A DNA stretch of 64,000 bases from Porticoccus sp963974675 (GTDB taxonomy: Bacteria > Pseudomonadota > Gammaproteobacteria > Pseudomonadales > Porticoccaceae): positions 1 through 64,000 of the forward strand of contig CAXBDQ010000004.1 of assembly GCA_963974675.1 (NCBI GenBank), read 5' to 3'. The first letter of the stretch is position 1; every line of letters starts with the position of its first letter. Under the pieces are notes generated by a model. That model did no database searches. It was not told the DNA's origin and worked only from the letters and a program-made list of their open reading frames with translations. The translations under genes were made by a program, and so were the position numbers. Shown here one piece after another: positions 42,512 to 51,031 of the stretch.

Positions 42512-43126
42512 ATGAAAAAATTTCCGGCTATTTTTTTGTCTGTCTTCATTACATTATTGATGCAGAATTTTGCGCAAGCCCAAGAAACCAAAACACCTGA
42601 AACCACTGCTCTCAACAAGGCACATTTTAAAACACAGCTTGTTTCAGAAAAGAGCCGTTCAGATGACGCTGTTACCTTTTCTACCATCAATGGATTTCAA
42701 AAAAAACCCCGTAACACATCTAACGCATGGGCCAATAACTACATAACGGCAGTGGCAACCAAAAACACAGGTGAGATCACCTATCAAATTAATAGCCTTA
42801 TAGAATACAAGGCTCATGATAAGCGTTTATATAAAGAGGTGGTCTACAACACAGCTACTAGCCAGGAATCAAAAGAAGCCACGATTTTAAATCACAGTAT
42901 CTCCTGCCAGGGCAGTGCCTATAGTGGATGCATACATACAGAACATGTTGCCTTTACTATCGACTCAACACTGATAGAAAACATGGCTAACAGCTATACA
43001 GAAGACTCCCAAAATAAATGGCGCTATCGATTGTCACCTAAAAGGGGGCGAAGCTATTCGGCGTACTTATTTATCGCAGAAATTTCTGCCTTGGTGGATG
43101 CGGTAAAAGAATATCAAAAACCTTAG
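42512..43126 (+). CDS. Secreted hypothetical protein
   Basis: 204-residue protein with a clear signal peptide (MKKFPAIFLSVFITLLMQNFAQA, cleavage after AQA). The mature part is mostly polar and beta-rich, with two cysteines (ISCQGSAYSGCIHTEHVAF) likely to form a disulfide in the periplasm. No family recognised. It is AT-rich like its upstream neighbour. Followed by a terminator hairpin. Confidence 0.65.
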   Translation: MKKFPAIFLSVFITLLMQNFAQAQETKTPETTALNKAHFKTQLVSEKSRSDDAVTFSTINGFQKKPRNTSNAWANNYITAVATKNTGEITYQINSLIEYKAHDKRLYKEVVYNTATSQESKEATILNHSISCQGSAYSGCIHTEHVAFTIDSTLIENMANSYTEDSQNKWRYRLSPKRGRSYSAYLFIAEISALVDAVKEYQKP

Positions 43127-43130
43127 CGCA

Positions 43131-43166
43131 TAAAAAAGAGCGGTGATTTTAGCCGCCCTTTTTTAT
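43131..43166. terminator. Bidirectional terminator between hypothetical gene and fba
   Basis: A-run, AGAGCGG, 8-9 nt loop, CCGCCCTT, T-run. The stem has one mismatch. It can serve the plus-strand hypothetical gene and the minus-strand fba gene. Confidence 0.75.
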
Positions 43167-43201
43167 TATACTTGGATCAAACCGTCGCGATTAAACCCTA
43201 G

Positions 43202-44254
43202 CTAAACCAACTCACCATTTAAATAGTTCTGGAACATTTTCTCCAGACTAACCGGAGTAATTTTACTGGCATTACCCGCCGTACCAAATGCTTCGTATCG
43301 GGCGATACAAATATCTTTCATTGCTTCGGTAGTTGCCGTTAGGTACTTGCGTGGATCAAACTCAGCTTTATTGTTCGCCATGAATTGACGTATAGCACCT
43401 GTAGAGGCTAACCGCAGGTCGGTATCGATATTGATTTTACGTACGCCGTGCTTAATGCCTTCGACAATTTCTTCTACTGGCACACCATAGGTTTCAGAAA
43501 TATCACCACCAAATTCGTTAATCACCGCCAACCATTCTTGGGGAACGGAAGAAGAACCGTGCATCACCAAATGGGTGTTGGGGATACGGGCATGAATTGC
43601 CTTGATGCGATCAATAGCCAGGATATCTCCGGTTGGCGGACGAGAAAATTTATACGCTCCATGCGAGGTACCAATGGCGATGGCCAATGCATCTACTCCC
43701 GTTTTCGCTACAAAGTCTGCTGCTTCTTCTGGGTCTGTCAGCATCTGATCGTGAGACAGGGTACCTTCTGCGCCAACACCATCTTCTTCACCGGCCTGAC
43801 CGGTTTCCAGGGAACCCAGACATCCCAGCTCGCCCTCCACAGAAACACCGCAAGCATGTGCCATTTCAACTACCCGGCGTGTTACTTCAACATTGTATTC
43901 ATAAGATGCCGGTGTTTTTCCGTCTTCCTCCAGTGAACCGTCCATCATAACCGAGCTAAAGCCCATCTGGATTGAGCGCTGGCAGATGGCCGGGCTTGTG
44001 CCATGATCCTGGTGCATACACACCGGAATATGCGGAAACTCTTCGATGGCTGCCAGAATCAAGTGGCGCAAAAAAGGCGCCCCAGCATATTTTCTGGCAC
44101 CTGCTGATGCTTGAACAATGACGGGTGAGTTGGTTTGGTCTGCGGCTTCCATAATGGCGCGCATTTGTTCCAGATTATTCACATTAAATGCTGGAACACC
44201 GTAGTTATTCTCAGCCGCGTGGTCCAAGAGTTGGCGCATTGAAATTAGTGCCAT
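43202..44254 (-). CDS. fba: Fructose-bisphosphate aldolase, class II (Calvin-cycle subtype)
   Basis: Zinc-dependent aldolase interconverting fructose-1,6-bisphosphate and the triose phosphates. 350 residues, type B/CbbA-like. Zinc-site HQDHG (VCMHQDHGTSP), SSVMMDGSLEEDGKTP, VSVEGELGCLGSLETGQAGEEDGVG, AIAIGTSHGAYKFSRPP, LVMHGSSSVP, KINIDTDLRLA. Last gene of the minus-strand tkt-epd-pgk-fba operon, and separated from pgk by a structured 125-nt spacer. AAAAAGGAG precedes the ATG. Confidence 0.97.
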   Translation of the reverse strand: MALISMRQLLDHAAENNYGVPAFNVNNLEQMRAIMEAADQTNSPVIVQASAGARKYAGAPFLRHLILAAIEEFPHIPVCMHQDHGTSPAICQRSIQMGFSSVMMDGSLEEDGKTPASYEYNVEVTRRVVEMAHACGVSVEGELGCLGSLETGQAGEEDGVGAEGTLSHDQMLTDPEEAADFVAKTGVDALAIAIGTSHGAYKFSRPPTGDILAIDRIKAIHARIPNTHLVMHGSSSVPQEWLAVINEFGGDISETYGVPVEEIVEGIKHGVRKINIDTDLRLASTGAIRQFMANNKAEFDPRKYLTATTEAMKDICIARYEAFGTAGNASKITPVSLEKMFQNYLNGELV

Positions 44255-44277
44255 GATTCTGCTCCTTTTTCATCATT

Positions 44278-44376
44278 AGTTGCCGGTATGGTAACTGTAG
44301 GTTGTTGCCAAACCATTGCGGCAGTCGTGCCGCGAATTTTGTTACGTTGTCATGGTTATGCCAGGTTACGGCAACT
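44278..44376. repeat. Nested inverted repeats in the pgk-fba spacer
   Basis: Three concentric pairs: AGTTGCCG (44278-44285) with CGGCAACT (44369-44376); AACCAT (44311-44316) with ATGGTT (44352-44357); and GCGGCA with TGCCGC (44318-44323 and 44328-44333) around a 4-nt loop. In the mRNA this could fold into one long stem between pgk and fba. Confidence 0.6.
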
Positions 44377-44379
44377 AGC

Positions 44380-45549
44380 TTAACCGTTAGCCCGGGCTTC
44401 CAATACGGCAACTGCTGGCAGCACCTTGCCTTCTACATATTCCAAAAAGGCTCCCCCACCGGTGGAAATATAGGAGACTTTATCCGCGATACCATATTTA
44501 TCTACTGCCGCCAGCGTATCTCCTCCACCCGCAATGGAAAAACCTTCACTCGCGGCAATGGCTTCTGCAATAATGCGGGTTCCTTCACCAAACTGATCAA
44601 ACTCGAACACACCCACAGGGCCATTCCAGATAATAGTTCCTGCACTTTTCAGGATCGCTGCCAGTTGTTTTGCTGTATCAGGACCAATATCAAAAATCAT
44701 ATCATCATCGGCAACATCTGCTGACAATTTCAGCGTCGCTTCGGCAGATTCTGAAAACGCTTTACCCACCACAACATCGCAGGGCAATGGAATACTGGTT
44801 TTAGCCATGAGTTTTTGTGCTTCGGGAATCAGGTCATGCTCACAGAGTGAGCGACCAACGGGCAATCCTTTAGCCGCCAAAAATGTATTGGCAATGCCAC
44901 CGCCAACAATGAGTTGATCCACTTTATTTGAAAGCGTTTCTAGCACGGTTAGTTTAGTCGAAACTTTGGAGCCACCCACAATGGCCACCAAGGGACGCGC
45001 AGGATTAGCGAGGGCTTTCTCCAAGGCATCCAATTCACCAACTAATAACGGCCCTGCACAGGCTATAGGGGCATATTTTGCGACACCATGAGTTGATGCT
45101 TGGGCGCGGTGGGCCGTACCGAAGGCATCCATGACAAAAATATCACATAGGGAAGCGTAGGCTTTAGCAAGGGTTTCATCATCCTGCTTTTCCCCGGGGT
45201 TAAAGCGTACATTTTCCAGCAACGCCAGTTCTCCCTCCTGTAACTCAAAACCAGCTTTCCAATCGGAAATGATTTTCACTTCAGTGCCCAGTAGTTGACC
45301 AAGATGATGGGCTACGGGTTTCATGGAAAATTGCTGATCAAATTCACCTTCCGTCGGGCGACCCAAGTGTGACATCAGAATAACTTTTGCACCGGCGACC
45401 ATTGCCATTTTGATCGTGGGCAATGCTGCTCGTATACGTGCATCTGAGGTCACTACGCCATCTTTTATTGGCACATTGAGGTCTTCTCGAATGAGTACCC
45501 GCTTACCTGACAAATCCAAATTTGCCATATTTATTACATTCAATGCCAT
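44380..45549 (-). CDS. pgk: Phosphoglycerate kinase
   Basis: Transfers phosphate between 1,3-bisphosphoglycerate and ADP. 389 residues. Two Rossmann domains: RVLIREDLNVPIKDG (substrate-binding), LMSHLGRPTEGEFD, VMDAFGTAHRAQASTHG, LVAIVGGSKVSTKLTVLE, IVGGGIANTFLAAKG, and the nucleotide site TIIWNGPVGVFEFDQF. SIAGGGDTLAAVDKYG and STGGGAFLEYVEGK close the protein. It follows epd by 7 nt, a clear operon. Confidence 0.98.
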   Translation of the reverse strand: MALNVINMANLDLSGKRVLIREDLNVPIKDGVVTSDARIRAALPTIKMAMVAGAKVILMSHLGRPTEGEFDQQFSMKPVAHHLGQLLGTEVKIISDWKAGFELQEGELALLENVRFNPGEKQDDETLAKAYASLCDIFVMDAFGTAHRAQASTHGVAKYAPIACAGPLLVGELDALEKALANPARPLVAIVGGSKVSTKLTVLETLSNKVDQLIVGGGIANTFLAAKGLPVGRSLCEHDLIPEAQKLMAKTSIPLPCDVVVGKAFSESAEATLKLSADVADDDMIFDIGPDTAKQLAAILKSAGTIIWNGPVGVFEFDQFGEGTRIIAEAIAASEGFSIAGGGDTLAAVDKYGIADKVSYISTGGGAFLEYVEGKVLPAVAVLEARANG

Positions 45550-45556
45550 GCTTTTA

Positions 45557-46582
45557 TTACCTTTGCTTCTCTGGGTCTAACAGCCAGTGATGTACTAGCT
45601 CTACCATTCGGTTGGCATACCCCCATTCGTTGTCAAACCAGATTAAAACCTTCACCAGCCGTTGACGGCTAACACGAGTTTGGCTGGCGTCAACAATGCC
45701 ACTACGTGGATCATGATTAAAATCACAAGAGGCTAGCGGCTCTTCGGTATATCCCAAAATTCCAGCTAACGCCCCACTGGCCGCTTGTTGTAACACCCGA
45801 TTGACGGTAGTCGTATCCACATCGGTTTTGAGCAATACCGACAGGTCAATCACGGATACATTAATAGTCGGCACACGCATGGCTTGGGCTTCAAAACACC
45901 CCGACAGATGTGGCAACATTCGATCGATGCCACGAGCCAACTCCGTATCCACAGGAATAATAGACTGAATAGCCGCACGGGTTTTTCTTAAATCGGTGTG
46001 ATGATACGCATCAATAACCGGCTGATCGTTCATAGCCGAATGGATCGTAGTAATGACACCACCGTCAACATCAAATGCCTCATGGAGCGTCTTAATCACC
46101 GGAACCACACAATTGGTGGAACAGGATGCATTGGAAATAATGGTTTCATGACCCGTTAACGTGTTTTCGTTCACGCCCATCACAATAGTGGCATCAACCG
46201 TAGACTCGGCCGGCTGAGAGAACACTACTTTCTTTGCTCCTGCTAACAGATGTAACTCTGCCATTTTACGGTCGGTAAAAGTACCACTGCACTCCAACAC
46301 TACATCAATTTTCAGCTCCGCCCAGGGCAACTGTTGAATATCTTCGTGGTGGAATACCGAGATAGCATCGCCATTGACGGTCAACACATCTCCGAAAACT
46401 TCTACAGTGCCGGGAAAACGGCCATGGGTGGAATCATATTTCGTTAAATGCGCGATGGTTTTGCAATCAGCTGGCTCATTGATCGCCACCACTTGAATCT
46501 GCTCACAACGATTGGACTCATAAAGCGCGCGCAGCACGGAACGTCCGATACGACCATAGCCGTTAATCGCTGCGCGAATCAA
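45557..46582 (-). CDS. epd: D-erythrose-4-phosphate dehydrogenase (GAPDH-like)
   Basis: NAD-dependent dehydrogenase of the GAPDH family, 341 residues. INGYGRIGRSVLRALYES binds NAD, SNASCSTNCVVPVIK carries catalytic C154, and HSAMNDQPVIDAYHHTDLRKTRAAIQSIIPV resembles E. coli Epd more than GapA. Epd oxidises erythrose-4-phosphate to 4-phosphoerythronate for pyridoxal phosphate synthesis; it can have weak GAPDH activity. Its place between tkt (which makes erythrose-4-P) and pgk-fba is the classic epd context. No other gap gene lies in the window, so whether this also serves glycolysis is open. Confidence 0.93.
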   Translation of the reverse strand: MIRAAINGYGRIGRSVLRALYESNRCEQIQVVAINEPADCKTIAHLTKYDSTHGRFPGTVEVFGDVLTVNGDAISVFHHEDIQQLPWAELKIDVVLECSGTFTDRKMAELHLLAGAKKVVFSQPAESTVDATIVMGVNENTLTGHETIISNASCSTNCVVPVIKTLHEAFDVDGGVITTIHSAMNDQPVIDAYHHTDLRKTRAAIQSIIPVDTELARGIDRMLPHLSGCFEAQAMRVPTINVSVIDLSVLLKTDVDTTTVNRVLQQAASGALAGILGYTEEPLASCDFNHDPRSGIVDASQTRVSRQRLVKVLIWFDNEWGYANRMVELVHHWLLDPEKQR

Positions 46583-46626
46583 TGATCCTGCCTTTGTTCT
46601 AGACCCATTGCCTATTCCAGTCTTTA

Positions 46627-48621
46627 TTAAAGCTGTGACCTAACAGCCTTAACAACATTTTCTACTGTAAAACCAAAAAGCTTCATCAGCTGATCACCGG
46701 GTGCAGACTCACCAAAAGTAGTCATTCCCACCACTCGGCCATCAAGCCCCACATACTTGTACCAGTAGTCCGCATGGCCCGCTTCTACCGCGACACGCGT
46801 ACGAACACTCGGGGGCAGTACGGCATCACGATACGTTGATTCTTGTGCCGCAAAAATTTCAGCACACGGCATAGAAACAACACGCACCTTGACACCTTGG
46901 GCAGATAGCTCATTGGCTGCGTCCATTGCCAACTCAACCTCTGATCCAGTGGCAATAATAATGGCATCCAGTTCACTGGAAACATCACGTAATACGTAAC
47001 CACCGCGGGCAACGTTACCCAATTGCTCACTACTTCTATGCTGTGGAGCCAAACTCTGACGACTAAATACTAAGGCACTGGGACCACCTTTGCGTTCAAT
47101 CGCACTCTTCCAACACACAGCAGATTCCACCGTATCACAGGGACGCCAAGTGTGCAGATTAGGTGTAGAGCGCAACGAAGTCAGCTGCTCAACAGGCTGG
47201 TGCGTAGGGCCGTCTTCTCCCAGGCCAATCGAGTCATGGGTATAAACAAAAATACTTTTCTGTTTCATCAAGGCCGCCATGCGTACCGCATTGCGTGCAT
47301 ATTCCATAAACATCAGGAAGGTAGCGCCGTAAGTCACAAACCCACCGTGCAGTGTGATGCCATTCATGATGGCGCTCATACCAAACTCTCGAACACCGTA
47401 GAAAATATAGTTGCCAGAAGCGTCATCTGCGCTGACACCTTTAGAACCAGACCAAAGGGTAAGATTGGAGCCTGCTAAGTCAGCGGAACCACCCAATAGC
47501 TCTGGCAGCAGTGGACCGTAGGCGTTAAGACAATTCTGAGAAGCCTTGCGCGAAGCTACTTTCTCCATAGTTTGCTGACACTGGCTAATATAAGCGTCAG
47601 CTTTTTCGCTGAAATCGGAAGGTAATTCGCCCTTAACTCGGCGCTCAAATTCTGCCGCTAATTCTGGATGGGCTGTACGATAGCTCGCTAATTTTTTATC
47701 CCAAGCTGCCTGCGCAACCGAGCCTTTTTTGACACCATTCCAGCCATCATAAATCTCAGAGGGCACATCAAAAGGTCCATGCTTCCAACCCAGCTGTTCA
47801 CGGGCCAGTATGATTTCATCCGCACCCAATGGTGCACCATGGCAATCTTCCTTACCCTGTTTACTGGGAGAACCAAAGCCAATGATAGTTTTGCAACAAA
47901 TCAGTGTTGGCCTGTCTGTTTCCAAGCGCGCTATTTCAATAGCCGCTTTGATCGCGTCAGAGTCATGACCATCAACATTAGGGACCACCTGCCAACCATA
48001 GGCCTCAAAACGCGCTGGGGTATTATCGGTAAACCAGCCCTCAACCTCACCATCAATCGATATGCCATTGTCATCATAGAAGGCGATCAACTTACCTAAC
48101 TTTTGGGTGCCCGCCAGAGAAGACACTTCATGGGAAACACCCTCCATCAGGCAACCATCACCCAAAAAGCAATAGGTGTAATGATCCACTACATCGTGAC
48201 CGGGGCGGTTAAATTGCGCCGCCAACACTTTTTCTGCCAATGCCATGCCTACGGCATTGCTGAGCCCCTGACCCAATGGACCCGTAGTTGTTTCAACGCC
48301 TGGCGCATAACCATATTCTGGATGCCCCGGTGTTTTTGAATGTAACTGGCGGAAGTTTTTTAGCTCTTCAATGGGCAAGTCATAACCACTTAAATGCAGC
48401 AGCGAATACAGCAACATAGAGCCATGACCATTCGACAAGACAAAACGATCACGGTTAGTCCAGCTGGGGTCCGCTGGATTGTGGACTAAATAATCATTCC
48501 ACAGCACTTCTGCAATATCTGCCATACCCATAGGCGCACCTGGGTGGCCACTATTGGCTTGTTGGACGGCATCCATACTGAGCGCACGAATTGCATTGGC
48601 AAGATCACGTCTTGAAGGCAT
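46627..48621 (-). CDS. tkt: Transketolase
   Basis: Thiamine-diphosphate enzyme of the pentose phosphate pathway, 664 residues from ATG 48621. MPSRRDLANAIRALSMDAVQQANSGHPGAPMGMADIAEVLW, TTGPLGQGLSNAVGMA, FLGDGCLMEGVSHEVSSLAG (ThDP-binding GDG), YDDNGISIDG, YTHDSIGLGEDGPTHQPVEQL. The start is set by AGGAG about 10 nt upstream; a 21-residue upstream extension is not family-like. First gene of the tkt-epd-pgk-fba operon, and divergent from the SahR-like regulator gene. Confidence 0.97.
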   Translation of the reverse strand: MPSRRDLANAIRALSMDAVQQANSGHPGAPMGMADIAEVLWNDYLVHNPADPSWTNRDRFVLSNGHGSMLLYSLLHLSGYDLPIEELKNFRQLHSKTPGHPEYGYAPGVETTTGPLGQGLSNAVGMALAEKVLAAQFNRPGHDVVDHYTYCFLGDGCLMEGVSHEVSSLAGTQKLGKLIAFYDDNGISIDGEVEGWFTDNTPARFEAYGWQVVPNVDGHDSDAIKAAIEIARLETDRPTLICCKTIIGFGSPSKQGKEDCHGAPLGADEIILAREQLGWKHGPFDVPSEIYDGWNGVKKGSVAQAAWDKKLASYRTAHPELAAEFERRVKGELPSDFSEKADAYISQCQQTMEKVASRKASQNCLNAYGPLLPELLGGSADLAGSNLTLWSGSKGVSADDASGNYIFYGVREFGMSAIMNGITLHGGFVTYGATFLMFMEYARNAVRMAALMKQKSIFVYTHDSIGLGEDGPTHQPVEQLTSLRSTPNLHTWRPCDTVESAVCWKSAIERKGGPSALVFSRQSLAPQHRSSEQLGNVARGGYVLRDVSSELDAIIIATGSEVELAMDAANELSAQGVKVRVVSMPCAEIFAAQESTYRDAVLPPSVRTRVAVEAGHADYWYKYVGLDGRVVGMTTFGESAPGDQLMKLFGFTVENVVKAVRSQL

Positions 48622-48722
48622 TGAGGAAAGCTCCTGCTGGAAAACATTGAAGGGGGTTAAAAAAGGGTCGCTATTTTCTCGCACTCACGCTGCCCAGTAA
48701 ACAGTCAACGTAGATATTTTAC

Positions 48723-48748
48723 ACTATATCAATATTTTTTGATATAGT
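48723..48748. promoter_or_regulatory. Palindromic operator, probable SahR-like site
   Basis: Perfect inverted repeat ACTATATCAA-TATTTT-TTGATATAGT between divergent tkt and the ArsR/methyltransferase gene. It sits within 10-30 nt of the regulator's possible start codons, so it overlaps its promoter. ArsR-family regulators of the methionine/SAH regulon bind AT-rich palindromes with ATATC/GATAT half-sites; the match is inference. Confidence 0.65.
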
Positions 48749-48775
48749 TTTTAAGCTGTGATAAAGTTCTACCCC

Positions 48776-49783
48776 ATGACAAACGTTGCTCACTCACTCG
48801 AAGCGCCGCATATCATCCAGACTGCGCTGCAAACCGAAACACTATCTGCCTTTTGTAAGGCCGCTGGCGATCCATTGCGCCTTGAGATTCTTCGTGTACT
48901 GCAACAGAACGCCTATGGTGTGCTGGAGTTGAGTGAACTCTTTGAGGTCAAACAGTCTGGAATGAGTCACCATTTGAAGGTGCTCGCTAATGCAGGGCTT
49001 GTCGTCACGCGTCGTGAAGGAAATACGATCTTCTATCGCCGCTCACCACTGCCGGTAAAAATACCTCTACAAGAGCTACATCACAGCCTTTTTGCCACCA
49101 TTGATCAGCTCGAACTTTCCGCTGAGCTAGTGCAACGTATCCAGCAAATAAACTTGGTACGCACCCAAGCATCACGGGAATTTTTTGCACAAAACACCGA
49201 CCTGTTTCATGCCAACCAAGATTTGATTGCGAGCTACGCTCAATATGGAGAAATTGTCACTGAGTTTTTGGATACGACGCCACTAACAAAGAATAAAGTT
49301 CTTGAAGTAGGCCCTGGACAAGGTGGCTTTCTCCCGAATCTTTCCCGCCGATTTGAACAAGTGATTGCCCTGGACACCTCAGAGGAGATGCTCAACCTGT
49401 CACGCAAAACAGCTCGTGAACAACGGCTAACCAATGTGGAGTTTATTCACGGCGACACCGCTTTGGCTGTGGAACAACAGCTACTGGTAGACTGTATCAC
49501 CCTCAATATGGTGCTACACCATACCCCCGATCCGGCAAATATTTTCCAAGATCTGACCTTGTTACTGGCACAAAATGGTGCTTTGTTAGTGACCGAACTA
49601 TGCCATCACGATCAAAGCTGGGCACGCGAATCCTGCGGTGATTTATGGCTTGGTTTTGAACCCAACGACCTGAGTAACTGGGCAGTTTCCGCAGGCCTTG
49701 TAGAGGGAGAAAGCCTCTATCTTGCCCAGCGAAACGGTTTTCAGATACAGCTACGTCAGTTTTTTAAGAAAAGTAAGCGCTAA
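48776..49783 (+). CDS. ArsR family regulator fused to SAM-dependent methyltransferase (SahR-like)
   Basis: About 335 residues from ATG 48776 (GTG at 48758 also possible). The N-terminal winged HTH (about 15-95: LSAFCKAAGDPLRLEILRVLQQNAYGVLELSELFEVKQSGMSHHLKVLANAGLVVTRREG) is ArsR-type. The C-terminal class I methyltransferase domain (about 150-275) has VLEVGPGQGGFLPNLSRRFEQVIALDTSEEML. Fusions of this kind precede metK-ahcY-metF in proteobacteria and are described as SahR, sensing S-adenosylhomocysteine. Here it is the first gene of exactly that operon, behind a perfect palindrome. Whether the domain is a working methyltransferase or only a ligand sensor is open. Confidence 0.85.
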   Translation: MTNVAHSLEAPHIIQTALQTETLSAFCKAAGDPLRLEILRVLQQNAYGVLELSELFEVKQSGMSHHLKVLANAGLVVTRREGNTIFYRRSPLPVKIPLQELHHSLFATIDQLELSAELVQRIQQINLVRTQASREFFAQNTDLFHANQDLIASYAQYGEIVTEFLDTTPLTKNKVLEVGPGQGGFLPNLSRRFEQVIALDTSEEMLNLSRKTAREQRLTNVEFIHGDTALAVEQQLLVDCITLNMVLHHTPDPANIFQDLTLLLAQNGALLVTELCHHDQSWARESCGDLWLGFEPNDLSNWAVSAGLVEGESLYLAQRNGFQIQLRQFFKKSKR

Positions 49784-49807
49784 CTTATAATTATAGGAAT
49801 AATATTT

Positions 49808-50962
49808 ATGTCTAGTTATAGCCTGTTTACATCCGAGTCTGTTTCAGAGGGTCATCCCGATAAAATGGCCGACCAGATATCTGATGCGGTGCTTGACGCT
49901 ATCCTTAAAGATGACCCCCATTCCCGCGTGGCTGTAGAAACCATGGTAAAAACGGGCATGGCGATTATTGCCGGTGAAGTAAGAACGGACACCTATGTAG
50001 ATTTAGAAGATATTGTCCGCGGTGTCATTATGGACATCGGCTACACCAGTTCTGATGTCGGCTTTGATGGCGCATCCTGTGCCGTTCTCAATGCCATTGG
50101 CAAGCAGTCGCAAGATATTGCTGTCGGGGTAGATGAAGGTCATGCAAAAGAACTAGGCGCAGGCGACCAGGGCCTGATGTTTGGCTATGCCACCAACGAA
50201 ACTGATGTGCTAATGCCTGCACCCATTTACTACTCACACCGGTTAGTAGAGCGCCAAGCACAACTGCGAAAATGTGGCGCACTGCCCTGGCTCCGTCCTG
50301 ATGCCAAAAGTCAGGTGACTCTTCGCTACGCTGAAGGTAAACCCGTCGCGGTGGAGGCAGTGGTACTCTCCACACAGCATTCACCTGATATTTCTTTGGC
50401 TGAGTTACAAGAGGCAGTCCTTGAAGAAATTATCAAACCTGTACTGCCACAAGAATGGTTACATGCCGGCACCAAATACCACATCAACCCCACTGGACAG
50501 TTCATTATCGGTGGACCCATGGGCGACTGCGGGCTAACCGGTCGAAAAATTATTGTTGATACCTACGGTGGCATGGCCCACCACGGTGGCGGCGCCTTCT
50601 CAGGAAAAGACCCCTCCAAGGTTGACCGCTCCGCGTCTTATGCCGGACGCTATGTAGCAAAAAATATCGTTGCTGCAGGCCTAGCTGATCGCTGTGAAAT
50701 ACAAATATCCTATGCCATTGGTGTCGCAGAACCCACCTCAATCAGTGTGAATACTTTTGGGACAGGTAAGCTTAATGACGATGACATCGTTGCTTTAGTG
50801 CGCGCCAATTTTGATCTTCGTCCACAGGGCTTAATTGAAATGCTTAACCTCAAACGACCCATTTACCGAGCAACAGCGGCTTACGGGCACTTTGGCCGAG
50901 AAGAAGATAACTTCACCTGGGAAAAAACTGACAAAGTCGAGGTCCTCAAGGCCGCTCTTTAA
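49808..50962 (+). CDS. metK: S-adenosylmethionine synthetase
   Basis: Makes SAM from methionine and ATP. 384 residues. TSESVSEGHPDKMADQISDAVLD at the N terminus, AGDQGLMFGYATNE (signature 1), GGPMGDCGLTGRKIIVDTYGG, GGGAFSGKDPSKVDRSASYAGRY (signature 2, P-loop-like phosphate-binding). Third conserved block AEPTSISVNTFGTG. It follows the SahR-like gene by about 24 nt and precedes ahcY, forming the methyl-cycle operon. Confidence 0.98.
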   Translation: MSSYSLFTSESVSEGHPDKMADQISDAVLDAILKDDPHSRVAVETMVKTGMAIIAGEVRTDTYVDLEDIVRGVIMDIGYTSSDVGFDGASCAVLNAIGKQSQDIAVGVDEGHAKELGAGDQGLMFGYATNETDVLMPAPIYYSHRLVERQAQLRKCGALPWLRPDAKSQVTLRYAEGKPVAVEAVVLSTQHSPDISLAELQEAVLEEIIKPVLPQEWLHAGTKYHINPTGQFIIGGPMGDCGLTGRKIIVDTYGGMAHHGGGAFSGKDPSKVDRSASYAGRYVAKNIVAAGLADRCEIQISYAIGVAEPTSISVNTFGTGKLNDDDIVALVRANFDLRPQGLIEMLNLKRPIYRATAAYGHFGREEDNFTWEKTDKVEVLKAAL

Positions 50963-51031
50963 AAAGACTTTTTACACCGTTAGAACAAACCCAGAGTATT
51001 TTTTCCAGAATACCGATTTTAAGGACTAATA

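Noticed and set aside
50963..51031. SAH or SAM riboswitch before ahcY/metK
   Set aside because: Spacers are only 24-69 nt and show no conserved riboswitch core; regulation more likely through the SahR-like repressor.
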